A stretch of 64,000 nucleotides of DNA, taken from the NCBI GenBank assembly GCA_037442505.1, contig JBBIPZ010000006.1, positions 40,007 to 104,006 of the forward strand. The letters run 5' to 3'. How positions within the stretch are numbered: the first letter of the stretch is position 1; the number at the start of each line of letters is the position of its first letter. This DNA comes from JBBIPZ01 sp037442505 [NCBI: Deltaproteobacteria bacterium]. GTDB taxonomy: Bacteria > CALINM01. Of this stretch, positions 8,524-17,189 are shown one piece after another. Both the position numbers and the translations under genes were made by a program. A model generated the notes under the pieces. The model worked only from the letters and a program-made list of their open reading frames with translations. It was not told where the DNA came from and did no database searches.

Positions 8524-10116
8524 ATGGAGTCTTTTGAAGAGCTTTTAAAAGAAAGCAAGTCTGGTTATACAGACGGGCTTGTAAAAGGTAAAATTGTTAA
8601 GAAAACTAAAGATGGAATATATCTCGACCTAAATGCGAAAACGGATAGATTGATTCCTAAAGAAGATTTTCTTAAAGAGGAATGGGAAACTTTAACTGTT
8701 GGGGACGAAATTGAGGTCTTAATATATGGCGGCAAGGCATCATACTCCAAAGCAAGAGGGTTAGTTGCTTTTGAAGAGCTTAAAGAAGCCTTCGCAAAAA
8801 AAATCCCCGTTGGCATTAAAGTTACGAAGGCTATAAAAGGTGGTTATACAGCAAGATATAAAGGCATTGATGTTTTTCTTCCTGCATCTCAATCGGGACG
8901 AAATAAAGAAATAAAGATAAATCAAACTTACGACGCTTTAATCATAAAATTAGAAGAGTCTGACAAAAATGTGGTTTGTTCTATATCTGAATTAGAAAAG
9001 ATAGAAAAAGAATCAGCTTTAAACAAATTTTTCGAAAATACCAAGCTCGGTGATGTGTTAACAGGTAATGTTAAGGCTATCATTGAAAAGGGGATTTTTA
9101 TTGAGCTGGGCGGTGTGGAAGGTTTTATTCCATTTTCAGAACTCACTTATAAGAGAATTAAAAGCCCGAAGGAAATAGTTAAACTAAACGACAAACTAAC
9201 AGCAAAAGTTATAGATTTAGATAGCAATAAGAAAAAAATTACATTAAGTACCAAATCTTTAGAAGAGAAGCCATGGGATGTTTTTATGAAACATTACAAA
9301 GAAGGCGATAAAGTTGAAGGTACGGTAAGGAATTTTATCAATAATGGTGTGTTTGTTGAGATTATCGACGGTGTTGACGGTTTTCTTCATGTTTCTGAAA
9401 TATCATGGACAGAAAGGGTTACAGATCCAAAGAAGTTTTTTAACGTTGGAGACAAAGTTTTGTGTCAGATTAGGTCTATAGACTCAAAGAATAACAAAGT
9501 TTCTCTTAGCTTAAAAGCTGTTCTGGAAAATCCATGGCAGGATTTTGCAAATACTCATCCAGTTGGAAGTATAATTAACTGTAGCGTTAAAGAGATTAAC
9601 GATAAAGGTGTTGTAGTTTCTCTGGAAAACAATTTGGAAGGTTTTATTCCAAATGAAAATTTAAGCTGGAACAAGCAGGATGAATTTAAAAAAAGTATTA
9701 AAGTTGGTCAGGAACTTACTGTTAAATTAATGGAGTCAAATTATGCAAAAAGAAAATTAATATTTAGTATAAAAGACATGAGTGTTGATCCATGGGTTGT
9801 AGCAAAGGAAAAGATAAAAGCAGGAATGGAGGTTGAGGGTACTGTTACTGGTTTTACTGATAAACTTATATTTTTTGAAGTTTTACCTGATGTTGAAGGG
9901 GTTGTGAAAAAAAGTGAATTTGAAAAAGGTAATAAAACTGTTGAAATCAAAACAGGTGACAAAATGATGTTGTTAGTAAAGGACCTTGATTTCAAAAACA
10001 GAAAAATGTTACTTACATATAGAGGATTGGTAATCAAGCAAGAAAAAGAGGCGTTAGCTGAGCTAAAAAATCAAAATACTGCTAAGGTTACTTTAGGAGA
10101 TTTTCTTAAAAAATAG
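8524..10116 (+). CDS. rpsA: 30S ribosomal protein S1, six S1 repeats
   Basis: 530 residues with six consecutive S1 RNA-binding repeats. They can be picked out by their strand cores: KGKIVKKTKDGIYLDL, KVTKAIKGGYTARYKG, TGNVKAIIEKGIFIEL, EGTVRNFINNGVFVEI, CSVKEINDKGVVVSL and EGTVTGFTDKLIFFEV. The number and length agree with a full-size proteobacterial S1, which helps mRNA bind the 30S subunit. A strong GGGGAGG site precedes the ATG. Full S1 repeats are normally needed for structured leaders. The presence of leaderless-looking genes here is therefore not explained by loss of S1. Confidence 0.95.
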   Translation: MESFEELLKESKSGYTDGLVKGKIVKKTKDGIYLDLNAKTDRLIPKEDFLKEEWETLTVGDEIEVLIYGGKASYSKARGLVAFEELKEAFAKKIPVGIKVTKAIKGGYTARYKGIDVFLPASQSGRNKEIKINQTYDALIIKLEESDKNVVCSISELEKIEKESALNKFFENTKLGDVLTGNVKAIIEKGIFIELGGVEGFIPFSELTYKRIKSPKEIVKLNDKLTAKVIDLDSNKKKITLSTKSLEEKPWDVFMKHYKEGDKVEGTVRNFINNGVFVEIIDGVDGFLHVSEISWTERVTDPKKFFNVGDKVLCQIRSIDSKNNKVSLSLKAVLENPWQDFANTHPVGSIINCSVKEINDKGVVVSLENNLEGFIPNENLSWNKQDEFKKSIKVGQELTVKLMESNYAKRKLIFSIKDMSVDPWVVAKEKIKAGMEVEGTVTGFTDKLIFFEVLPDVEGVVKKSEFEKGNKTVEIKTGDKMMLLVKDLDFKNRKMLLTYRGLVIKQEKEALAELKNQNTAKVTLGDFLKK

Positions 10117-10124
10117 GTGTTGAT

Positions 10125-11033
10125 ATGAAAAAGAAACGAATATTCGTAGCATTTTTAGTCATTGCTGTTCTTTTTATTTTTACTGGAATACTTTCAGCTT
10201 TTTTAAATATTGGTTTAGATAAGCCGATTATTGGGGATAGGATAGGCGTTGTAGAAATTAATGGGATTATTAAAAGTTCTGATGATATCTTGAAACAGTT
10301 GTCAGATTTTAATAATGACAAAAAAGTTAAGGCAATCATTTTAAGAATAGATTCACCTGGTGGAGCTGTAGGACCTTCTCAGGAAATATATAGTGAGGTA
10401 ATGAAAATAAGAAAAAATAAGCCTGTTGTAGCTTCTATTGCTACATTAGGTGCTTCTGGGGGGTATTACATTGCTTCAGCAGCAAATAAGATTGTTGCTA
10501 ATCCAGGAACAATTACTGGTAGTATTGGCGTAATCATACAGTTTTACAACTTCCAACAATTATTAACCAAATTTGGTATAAAAGGTAACACCGTTAAAAG
10601 CGGGGAATTTAAAGATACTGGCTCGCCTTTAAGAGATATGACAAAAGAAGAACGTGCTTATATTCAATCCGTTATTGATGATGTTCATAATCAGTTTGTT
10701 GAGGCTGTTTCCGTGGGGAGAAATCTCAAAAAGGAAAATATTATCCCGATTGCAGATGGTAGAATTATAACTGGCAAAAGGGCAAAAGAACTCAAGCTTG
10801 TTGACGAGATGGGAAATTTTAATGATGCTGTTAGTTTAGCAAAAAAACTTGCCAATTTAGAAGGGGATCCTAAACTTTTTTATGCAAAAAAGAAAAAAAC
10901 TTCTTTACTTGATTTGCTAACAGGTTTATCTGACAATGAAAGTAAAAGCAAGATTTTAATGCTGCTTTCAGAGTTAAGAATACCATTTTTTTTAACTAAT
11001 CTGGTAGTGACTGATAGTTTAGTTTATGAATAA
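10125..11033 (+). CDS. sppA: Signal peptide peptidase SppA
   Basis: A 302-residue single-domain (36K-type) SppA, a membrane serine protease that digests cleaved signal peptides. One N-terminal transmembrane segment covers about residues 6-28. The Ser of GASGGYYIASA, near residue 110, and the Lys of GEFKDTGSP, near residue 160, correspond to the Ser-Lys dyad of the Bacillus enzyme. The gene follows rpsA by eight bases and overlaps the next gene by eight, so it belongs to the aroA operon. The C-terminal 60 residues beyond the protease domain are charged and unremarkable. Confidence 0.93.
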   Translation: MKKKRIFVAFLVIAVLFIFTGILSAFLNIGLDKPIIGDRIGVVEINGIIKSSDDILKQLSDFNNDKKVKAIILRIDSPGGAVGPSQEIYSEVMKIRKNKPVVASIATLGASGGYYIASAANKIVANPGTITGSIGVIIQFYNFQQLLTKFGIKGNTVKSGEFKDTGSPLRDMTKEERAYIQSVIDDVHNQFVEAVSVGRNLKKENIIPIADGRIITGKRAKELKLVDEMGNFNDAVSLAKKLANLEGDPKLFYAKKKKTSLLDLLTGLSDNESKSKILMLLSELRIPFFLTNLVVTDSLVYE

Positions 11034-11508
11034 AGTGTTAGTCGGAGTATTTTCTGATACTCATTTGAATAATGTAAATAATCGTTTCATTTCACTCGTA
11101 AATGAAAACTTTGCTCATTGTAATTGCACTATCCATGCTGGAGATATAGTTAATGACGATATTTTATCTGTGATTGAAATGCCTGTTTACGCAGTGAGAG
11201 GTAATATGGATTTTTCGAGCAAATTCCCAATCAAACGAGTGATAACAATTTTGAATAAAAAAATCGGTATCATTCATGGCTATGGACATCCAGACGGTAT
11301 TCAAGAACGTATTAAAAGAGAGTTTGAAAATGATAATTTAGATTGTATCGTGTTTGGCCATACCCATTGCCCCCAAAATGAAGTCATTGATGGAATACTT
11401 TTTTTTAACCCTGGCTCACCATTTGAAAATCGTTGGGCGTCCAAAAAAAGTATAGGATATCTTGAAATTAACGAAAATAGTATAAATGGCATTATTAAAG
11501 AGTTGTGA
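11026..11508 (+). CDS. YfcE/MJ0936-family metallophosphodiesterase
   Basis: 160 residues of calcineurin-like phosphoesterase fold. The metal ligands appear in order: FSDTHLN near residue 10, HAGDIVND near 37, RGNMD near 59, HGYGHPDG near 82 and FGHTHCPQ near 105. This matches the small YfcE/MJ0936 phosphodiesterase family, whose members hydrolyse artificial phosphodiesters in vitro; the natural substrate is mostly unknown. The ATG overlaps the sppA stop by eight bases. The stop in turn lies just before the next HIT gene, so all are probably cotranscribed. Confidence 0.9.
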   Translation: MNKVLVGVFSDTHLNNVNNRFISLVNENFAHCNCTIHAGDIVNDDILSVIEMPVYAVRGNMDFSSKFPIKRVITILNKKIGIIHGYGHPDGIQERIKREFENDNLDCIVFGHTHCPQNEVIDGILFFNPGSPFENRWASKKSIGYLEINENSINGIIKEL

Positions 11509-11519
11509 GAGGCTTGATT

Positions 11520-12005
11520 ATGGAACACATTTTTGCCCCCTGGCGTAAAGATTTTATTGAAAATAAAGAAATAAAAGAAGAGGGATGTATCTTTTGTAAC
11601 AGAGTAAAAAATGAGCCATCCGTTGAAAATCTTGTTGTTTTTAAAAGTTTACATAGCTTTGTCATTTTAAACAAGTATCCGTATAACAATGGCCATCTGA
11701 TGGTGGTGCCATACAGACACACAGCCGATTTTTCCTCTCTGTCAATAGATGAGATGAACGATTTAATGTGCAATATAAAAAACTCTATCGAAAAACTTAA
11801 ACAAGCCTATAATCCTCAAGGCTTTAATATTGGTATGAATCTGGGTATCGTTGCAGGCGCCGGTATAGCAGAGCATCTACATTGGCACATTGTACCAAGA
11901 TGGGGTGGAGACACAAACTTTATGCCAATAACTGGAAAAACAAAAGTTTTGCACGAGATGCTGGAAGACACATACCAAAAGCTGTATCCCTTATACAATA
12001 AATAG
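11520..12005 (+). CDS. HIT family hydrolase/phosphorylase (Ap4A-type)
   Basis: A 161-residue HIT protein with an N-terminal CIFCNR motif and the triad HLHWHIVPRW near residue 125. The triad followed by WGGDTNFMP resembles the Ap4A phosphorylase-like HIT branch found in many thermophiles. A GTG at 11505 is in frame. However, the ATG at 11520 has GAGAGG seven bases before it and leads straight into the conserved EHIFAPWR start of the family, so I use the ATG. It ends the aroA operon; the next gene has its own promoter. Confidence 0.88.
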   Translation: MEHIFAPWRKDFIENKEIKEEGCIFCNRVKNEPSVENLVVFKSLHSFVILNKYPYNNGHLMVVPYRHTADFSSLSIDEMNDLMCNIKNSIEKLKQAYNPQGFNIGMNLGIVAGAGIAEHLHWHIVPRWGGDTNFMPITGKTKVLHEMLEDTYQKLYPLYNK

Positions 12006-12015
12006 TGGTGATGGT

Positions 12016-12043
12016 TTGACTTTTTCGGCAATAAAATTATAAT
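12016..12043 (+). promoter_or_regulatory. Strong promoter before the DUF2769 gene, leaderless geometry
   Basis: TTGACT (12016-12021) and perfect TATAAT (12038-12043) have a 16-base spacer. The ATG starts at 12050, exactly where initiation is expected, and there is no ribosome-binding sequence between. Confidence 0.65.
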
Positions 12044-12049
12044 TGTAGT

Positions 12050-12271
12050 ATGCCAGTTCATTTTGATGAAAATAAGTTAGCTGAGTGTCTTTGTGAAGAT
12101 TGTCAAACATATCCTAAATCGACCTTTCCTAAGGCTGAGGGTGTATTTTGTGCAGTTGGTAGGGAAGGGACAATAGTTGATAGAAAAGGTTGTCTTTGTA
12201 AGCATTGTTTGATATATGAGATTCACGGAATTTGTGGAGCATATTTTTGTATAGATGGACCTGCTGATTAA
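12050..12271 (+). CDS. DUF2769 family small Cys-rich protein
   Basis: A 73-residue protein with eight cysteines, arranged as C-E-D-C near residue 15, a single Cys near 34, then CLCKHC near 48 and two more near 64 and 70. The spacing resembles DUF2769, a family of unknown function found mostly in anaerobes and methanogens. The cysteines suggest a metal or Fe-S site, but this is inference. It lies three bases before the PsiE-like gene, with which it is probably cotranscribed, and appears to be translated from a leaderless transcript. Confidence 0.8.
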   Translation: MPVHFDENKLAECLCEDCQTYPKSTFPKAEGVFCAVGREGTIVDRKGCLCKHCLIYEIHGICGAYFCIDGPAD

Positions 12272-12274
12272 TCT

Positions 12275-12703
12275 ATGGAAGATATTAAAAGAAAAATTAT
12301 TGCGTTGTTATTTAAGTTAGATAGTTTTGTTCATATCATAATAGCCTTTTTCTTACTTATTCTTGCCGTTATAACTGTTATTAAAGCAATGTTTTCATTT
12401 TCTGGTTTTGATCATGCTTCTATTTTACAAGCTGTTAATGATGCTCTCTTAGCCCTGATAATCGTCGAAATTTTATGGCCTGTTCTTAAGTTTCTTAAAA
12501 AAGAAGATTTTTCACTTAATCCCTTTCTCTTTGTAGGCATCATCTCTGCTACACGAAGGTTATTGTTTATTGAAGCAGCTCAGGCAACAAATGAGCAACA
12601 TGGTTACCAGCATCTGATAGAAACAGCATCTAATGTATTCGTAATTTTTGTTTTGATAGTTGTTTATTATATTTATGTAAAAGCTTCCCAAAAAAAAGAA
12701 TAA
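12275..12703 (+). CDS. PsiE-like membrane protein
   Basis: 142 residues with four hydrophobic segments, at about 18-40, 55-72, 80-95 and 112-135. It fits the phosphate-starvation-inducible PsiE family in size and topology, with the LNPFLFVGIISATRRLL segment between helices 2 and 3 characteristic of that group. The molecular role of PsiE is not established. No clear ribosome site precedes its ATG; it may be translated by coupling with the DUF2769 gene three bases upstream. Confidence 0.75.
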   Translation: MEDIKRKIIALLFKLDSFVHIIIAFFLLILAVITVIKAMFSFSGFDHASILQAVNDALLALIIVEILWPVLKFLKKEDFSLNPFLFVGIISATRRLLFIEAAQATNEQHGYQHLIETASNVFVIFVLIVVYYIYVKASQKKE

Positions 12704-12728
12704 ACTTCAGTTTTTTCTTGAAAACTGG

Positions 12729-12734
12729 TAGAAT
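12729..12734 (+). promoter_or_regulatory. Putative -10 box of ribF
   Basis: TAGAAT ends eight bases before the ribF ATG, with no ribosome site between. A -35 candidate TTCAGT at 12706-12711 gives a 17-base spacer but is a weak match. Confidence 0.35.
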
Positions 12735-12741
12735 TGCGTTT

Positions 12742-13659
12742 ATGAAGGTTATTGAAGATCTTGATAAACCCATAGATATTGTTCGTCCTGTAATTGCTAT
12801 TGGAAATTTTGACGGCGTTCATAGGGGACACGTAACTTTAATAAACAAAGTTGTTGAAGAGAGCAAAAATATTGACGGAACACCATCTGTTTTAACGTTC
12901 TATCCTCATCCTTTGACAGTCATTAATCCGTATTTACATATAGAACAAATAACTCCTCTTAACGATAAGCTTGAACTATTAAAATCGCTTGGGATAAAAT
13001 CGGTTATACTTATAAAATTTGATGATCAATTTTCAAATATGTCAGGTGAAGAGTTTGTTAAAGATATATTAGTAAAAAAGATATCTGTAAAAAAGGTTGT
13101 AGTTGGTTATGACTTTAGTTTTGGTAAAAATAAATCTGGAAATACAGAATTGTTAAAAAAATTAGGATTTGAGTTGGGGTTTGATGTTTTTGTCATGGAA
13201 CCTTTGAAAGATAAAGATAGAATAATAAGCAGCACAAAAATCAGAGGATTCATTAAAGAAGGGCTTATAAATGAAGCAAATAATTTTCTAGGCAGACCTT
13301 ATCAGATTAAAGGATTGGTAGTTAAAGGTAGAAAAATTGGAAGATTAATAGGCTTTCCTACAGCTAATCTGCTTGTAACCAATTACCTGATACCGAGTAG
13401 AGGTGTTTATGCAGCCTATACCTTTATTGATGGGGTACGTTTTAGGTCTGTTGTTAGTATTGGACCAGCTCCAACTTTCCATATAACCGACAAAAATTTT
13501 GAAGTGCATCTCTTAGATTTTGAAGGTGACATTTATGGCAAAGAAGTGATTGTAGAAATTAGAGAAAGATTAAGAGGAATAGAAAAATTTAAAGATGTTG
13601 AAGAACTAAGGCTACAAATAAAAAATGATATAGAAAGGACAAGGCGAATACTTAAATGA
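12742..13659 (+). CDS. ribF: Bifunctional riboflavin kinase / FAD synthetase
   Basis: A 305-residue RibF. It phosphorylates riboflavin to FMN and adenylates FMN to FAD. The N-terminal nucleotidyltransferase has AIGNFDGVHRGH near residue 20 and ISSTKIRGFIKEG near 162. The C-terminal flavokinase has GRLIGFPTANL near 203 and SRGVYAAYTF near 223. A TTG 24 bases upstream is in frame, but the ATG at 12742 matches the usual start of the family and fits the -10 box. It heads a run with the DUF2723 gene (four-base overlap) and aroE. FMN for the glutamate synthase and PyrD in this window depends on it. Confidence 0.94.
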   Translation: MKVIEDLDKPIDIVRPVIAIGNFDGVHRGHVTLINKVVEESKNIDGTPSVLTFYPHPLTVINPYLHIEQITPLNDKLELLKSLGIKSVILIKFDDQFSNMSGEEFVKDILVKKISVKKVVVGYDFSFGKNKSGNTELLKKLGFELGFDVFVMEPLKDKDRIISSTKIRGFIKEGLINEANNFLGRPYQIKGLVVKGRKIGRLIGFPTANLLVTNYLIPSRGVYAAYTFIDGVRFRSVVSIGPAPTFHITDKNFEVHLLDFEGDIYGKEVIVEIRERLRGIEKFKDVEELRLQIKNDIERTRRILK

Positions 13660-15407
13660 AAAAGAATTTAGAATGCCTATCGTTTTTAATACCGTTTATT
13701 GTTTACTTGTTTACTACTTCGCCAGAAGTTACTTTTTTTGATAGTGGCGAGTTAATCTCTTCTTCATTTACATTAGGTATAACTCATCCCCCAGGATATC
13801 CTCTATATGTACTGCTATCTCATCCTTTTATTTATCTGCCTTTTGGTAATATTGCGTTTAAGGTTATTCTTTTTTCCACTTTCATGGGGAGCCTTTGCGG
13901 TTATATTACATATAAGATTAGTTCATATGTAATGAAAGAAATGGAACATGGTGATATTTTTTCACTTGTATCATCTTTAACTTTCTCATTCAGTTACACA
14001 GTATGGTCACAATCTGTTGTTGCAGAAGTGTATTGTTTATCAACCTTTTTGATCGCTTTATGCCTTTTACTACTTCTAAAATATATTGATTCTACTTCAG
14101 ACAGATTATTATTCTTGGTTTCTTTTTTATTTGGCATTTCAATAACCGCACATTATACTTCATTGGTTATTTTTCCAATAATGCTTTATGCTGTAGTTAA
14201 GAAAAACAAAAATAAATTGCTTGATGTTAAGTTAATTTTTACATGTCTATTTTTCTTTTTGTTTGGTTTATCTGTACTTTTGTATCTACCTTTTAGGGCA
14301 TGGCAGTCAAATGCTCTCACGTGGGGCGATCCCCAAAACATTTCTCAGTTTTTATGGTTAATATTGAGAAAAGGCTATGCAATTCCAGGTCCTGAACGAA
14401 CTTTTTCTTTATTTATTGAACAAATGAAAAGTTTTAATCTTTTCCGAGAGTTTGGCATAGTTTCTCTGTTTTTCATTATCTTTGGTGTTGTAACGAGCTT
14501 TAAAAAATATAGAAGCTATGTTATTGTAACTACAATAGTTTTGCTCATTCTTAACGTCGGCATCGTAATTTATGGCAACCCGATTGAAGAAAATATTTTT
14601 TTACTCGAAAGCTTTCACGTACCGGGTTATTTAGTGTTAGCCGTTTTTGCTGGTTTTGCATTAAGCTACATTGCTAATACTTTATCTAAATTTAAAATAA
14701 AAAACATACTAACGGCTTTAATTGGTTTGATAATAATTCCTGTCTCTTCATTTGCTTTTAATTATAGTACGAACAACTGGTCTGATTATTACATATCATA
14801 CGATTATGGCAAAAATGTCTTGAAGTCATGCAAATATAATTCTGTTCTTTTTACCTGGGGGGATAGTGGTGCGTTTCCTCTCTGGTATCTTCAATATGTT
14901 GAAAAATATAGAACGGATGTAGTTATACTACATTGTCCTCATTTAGATGCTTACTGGTTCTGGCGTGACAAGATGGGACTCGTTGAAAAAGATAGGCTCT
15001 ACTCAATGTGGGAGACTTCAATTGGACCTGAAAATATGGTTAGATTTATTATTCGTGAGCTTTATGGAAAGAGACCGCTACATGTTGATTACTCCACGAA
15101 GTATTCTATGACATTGCCTGGCTTATATTTCTATCCTGATGGATTTGTTTATACGTTTTCATCAGATTTTGTCAAAGCAAAAAAAGACAACTTTGCCTAT
15201 GCTGTTTTTAGGGGATTGAAAGATTTTGATGAGCTAAAAGACCTTGATACCGAGAAAGCTATATCAATATATGCTTTTTGTCTTTATGACTCAGGTGTTA
15301 GTCTTGTTATGAATAACGATCCCTCTGGCAGGGAATTAATAAAAAAAGCAGTGGATTTATATCCGGGACTGAAACCACAAGCTATATCTGTTATAGGCTT
15401 TTTTTGA
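13656..15407 (+). CDS. DUF2723 family integral membrane protein (glycosyltransferase-like)
   Basis: A 583-residue protein. About ten hydrophobic segments fill residues 5-370 and a soluble domain forms the C-terminal third. Near the N-terminus, DSGELISSSFTLGITHPPGY is the hallmark of DUF2723, a GT-C-like family. Its acidic DSGE motif after the first helix resembles the catalytic loop of polyprenol-dependent mannosyltransferases. Substrate and acceptor cannot be deduced. It overlaps ribF by four bases, and its stop shares one base with the aroE start, so it is cotranscribed with unrelated housekeeping genes. Confidence 0.8.
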   Translation: MKKNLECLSFLIPFIVYLFTTSPEVTFFDSGELISSSFTLGITHPPGYPLYVLLSHPFIYLPFGNIAFKVILFSTFMGSLCGYITYKISSYVMKEMEHGDIFSLVSSLTFSFSYTVWSQSVVAEVYCLSTFLIALCLLLLLKYIDSTSDRLLFLVSFLFGISITAHYTSLVIFPIMLYAVVKKNKNKLLDVKLIFTCLFFFLFGLSVLLYLPFRAWQSNALTWGDPQNISQFLWLILRKGYAIPGPERTFSLFIEQMKSFNLFREFGIVSLFFIIFGVVTSFKKYRSYVIVTTIVLLILNVGIVIYGNPIEENIFLLESFHVPGYLVLAVFAGFALSYIANTLSKFKIKNILTALIGLIIIPVSSFAFNYSTNNWSDYYISYDYGKNVLKSCKYNSVLFTWGDSGAFPLWYLQYVEKYRTDVVILHCPHLDAYWFWRDKMGLVEKDRLYSMWETSIGPENMVRFIIRELYGKRPLHVDYSTKYSMTLPGLYFYPDGFVYTFSSDFVKAKKDNFAYAVFRGLKDFDELKDLDTEKAISIYAFCLYDSGVSLVMNNDPSGRELIKKAVDLYPGLKPQAISVIGFF

Positions 15408-16279
15408 TGAAAGCTAATTTTAACGCTGAGACTAAAATAGTTGGTGTGGCTGGTAATCCAGTACAGCATAGTTTATCACCTATTTTTCAAAATTATATTA
15501 TTAGAAAGAACAAGCTAAACTGGGTATATTTGCCGTTTTGCGTGGATGTAGAAAATTTTGACTCTTTCATTGTAGGTATAAAAGCGCTTGATAATATTGT
15601 TGGATTGAATATAACAGTACCTTTTAAAGAGGCTGTATTACCACATTGTGACGAACTATCTGATGAAGCAGCTCAAATCAAAGCTGTAAACACATTGTTA
15701 TTTAAGCAGGGCAAAATTATTGGATATAATACCGATGTTTCAGGTATAGTGGCAACACTTAAAGATAAGCTTGCAATCTCTTCTTTAAAGGGAAAAAATG
15801 TAGTTTTAGTAGGTGCTGGTGGGGCGGCAAAAGCCGCTTTATATGCACTATGTAAATTGAACTCAGAAAATGTTTATATTATAAACCGCTCTTTAGAAAG
15901 GGCTGCGATATTAAAAAGACAATTTGAGACTAATTTTAAAACTGTAAATGTAGAAAGTTTTAAAGATTTAGATAGATTACTTCTGGGTGTTAAACCCTAT
16001 TTAGTTATTAACTCAACAACAATAGGACTTAAAGGAGAAAAACTACCTATCGATTTCAGAAAATTATGGAAGAAAACTAAAATTTTTGATATGGTTTATA
16101 ATGTAGCTGGAACAACCCCTTTAGTTAAGGAAGCACATAAATGTGGGCTAAAGGGAGTGGATGGTCTTTATATGCTTGTTTTTCAAGGAGTCAAGAGCTT
16201 TAGTTTATGGAGTGGAGTACAGGACTTTATTGTGACTGATGTTTTTAACTATCTGAAAAAGAAGATTAAAAATGGGTAA
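15407..16279 (+). CDS. aroE: Shikimate dehydrogenase
   Basis: A 290-residue NADP-dependent enzyme that reduces 3-dehydroshikimate to shikimate. The substrate-site motif NITVPFKE near residue 65 supplies the catalytic Lys; YNTDVSG near 107 supplies the Asp. The nucleotide site is GAGGAAKAALYAL near 136, followed by INRSLERA. QHSLSPIFQN is the N-terminal substrate loop. The ATG at 15407 forms a TGATG overlap with the preceding stop. The gene overlaps the diguanylate cyclase downstream by eight bases. Confidence 0.95.
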   Translation: MKANFNAETKIVGVAGNPVQHSLSPIFQNYIIRKNKLNWVYLPFCVDVENFDSFIVGIKALDNIVGLNITVPFKEAVLPHCDELSDEAAQIKAVNTLLFKQGKIIGYNTDVSGIVATLKDKLAISSLKGKNVVLVGAGGAAKAALYALCKLNSENVYIINRSLERAAILKRQFETNFKTVNVESFKDLDRLLLGVKPYLVINSTTIGLKGEKLPIDFRKLWKKTKIFDMVYNVAGTTPLVKEAHKCGLKGVDGLYMLVFQGVKSFSLWSGVQDFIVTDVFNYLKKKIKNG

Positions 16280-17189
16280 AATACTTTTAATAGATGACGA
16301 TTTCGAATTTGTAAGTATGATGCAGCTTATGTTATCGCTTTACAATTTTGAGATTGACGTTGCTCACTGTGGAGAAGAGGGCTTAAAAAAAATTAAAAGT
16401 GATGGTTATGATGTTGTTATTTTAGATGTTATGATGCCTAATATGTCAGGTTTTGAAGTATGTAGAGAGATTAGAAAAGTAAAAGAAAGCTCTCAACTGC
16501 CTATAATTTTGCTTACTGCAAAAGGTGAAAAAGATGATATTATTGAAGGGATAAATTGCGGGGCTAATGACTATATAACAAAACCTTTTGAATCAGAAAT
16601 TCTAATTGCCAAGATTAATGCCCTTGTAAAATTAAAGGAACTTCAGGACGAGTTAGAAAAGAAAAACAGGTTGTTAGAAAGTTTAGCTATTACCGATGGG
16701 CTGACAGGTGTTTATAATTATCGATTTTTCCATCAAAAACTTAAAGAAGAGTTCGAAAGGGCAAAAAGATACGAAACACCGTTGGCGTGTATTATGATTG
16801 ATTTAGATTTTTTTAAAAACATTAACGATAAATACGGCCATATGGTAGGGGACAGTGTTTTGGTTGAGTTGGCTTCTAAAATTATTGAAAACATTAGAAA
16901 AAACGACATTTTTGCTCGTTATGGTGGGGAAGAGTTTGTGCTACTTTTGCCTCATACTTCTGATAGTGGCGCCTACAATGAGGCAGAACGTATTAGAAAA
17001 GCTATAGAAAATCATTCATTTAATCATGTTGCTCAAGGTGAGATTAAAATTAGTTTAGGCATAGCCAATTATCCATCAGATTTTATAAAGACACCCGATG
17101 AGCTTTTGAAGTTTGCGGATAACGCCCTGTATAAAGCTAAAAAAAATGGCAGGAACAGGACCGAGGTTTTTTCCATAAAGGATGTTTAA
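16272..17189 (+). CDS. Response regulator with GGDEF diguanylate cyclase output
   Basis: 305 residues. The N-terminal receiver domain has its phospho-acceptor Asp52 (ILDVMMP), with DDD at 8-10 and Lys of TKPF near 103. A short linker coiled coil leads to a GGDEF domain with RYGGEEF near residue 218. RKND five residues before GGEEF forms the RxxD inhibitory site, so product inhibition by c-di-GMP is expected. The active site is intact, so it should make c-di-GMP when phosphorylated. It overlaps aroE by eight bases, and the next gene begins immediately after its stop. The sensor-like protein downstream is a plausible partner but lacks kinase residues. Confidence 0.92.
   Translation: MGKILLIDDDFEFVSMMQLMLSLYNFEIDVAHCGEEGLKKIKSDGYDVVILDVMMPNMSGFEVCREIRKVKESSQLPIILLTAKGEKDDIIEGINCGANDYITKPFESEILIAKINALVKLKELQDELEKKNRLLESLAITDGLTGVYNYRFFHQKLKEEFERAKRYETPLACIMIDLDFFKNINDKYGHMVGDSVLVELASKIIENIRKNDIFARYGGEEFVLLLPHTSDSGAYNEAERIRKAIENHSFNHVAQGEIKISLGIANYPSDFIKTPDELLKFADNALYKAKKNGRNRTEVFSIKDV

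Noticed and set aside
12718-12741. TTG start of ribF and TTGAAA as -35 box
   Set aside because: The added eight residues are not part of RibF, and TTGAAA is only five bases from the -10 box.
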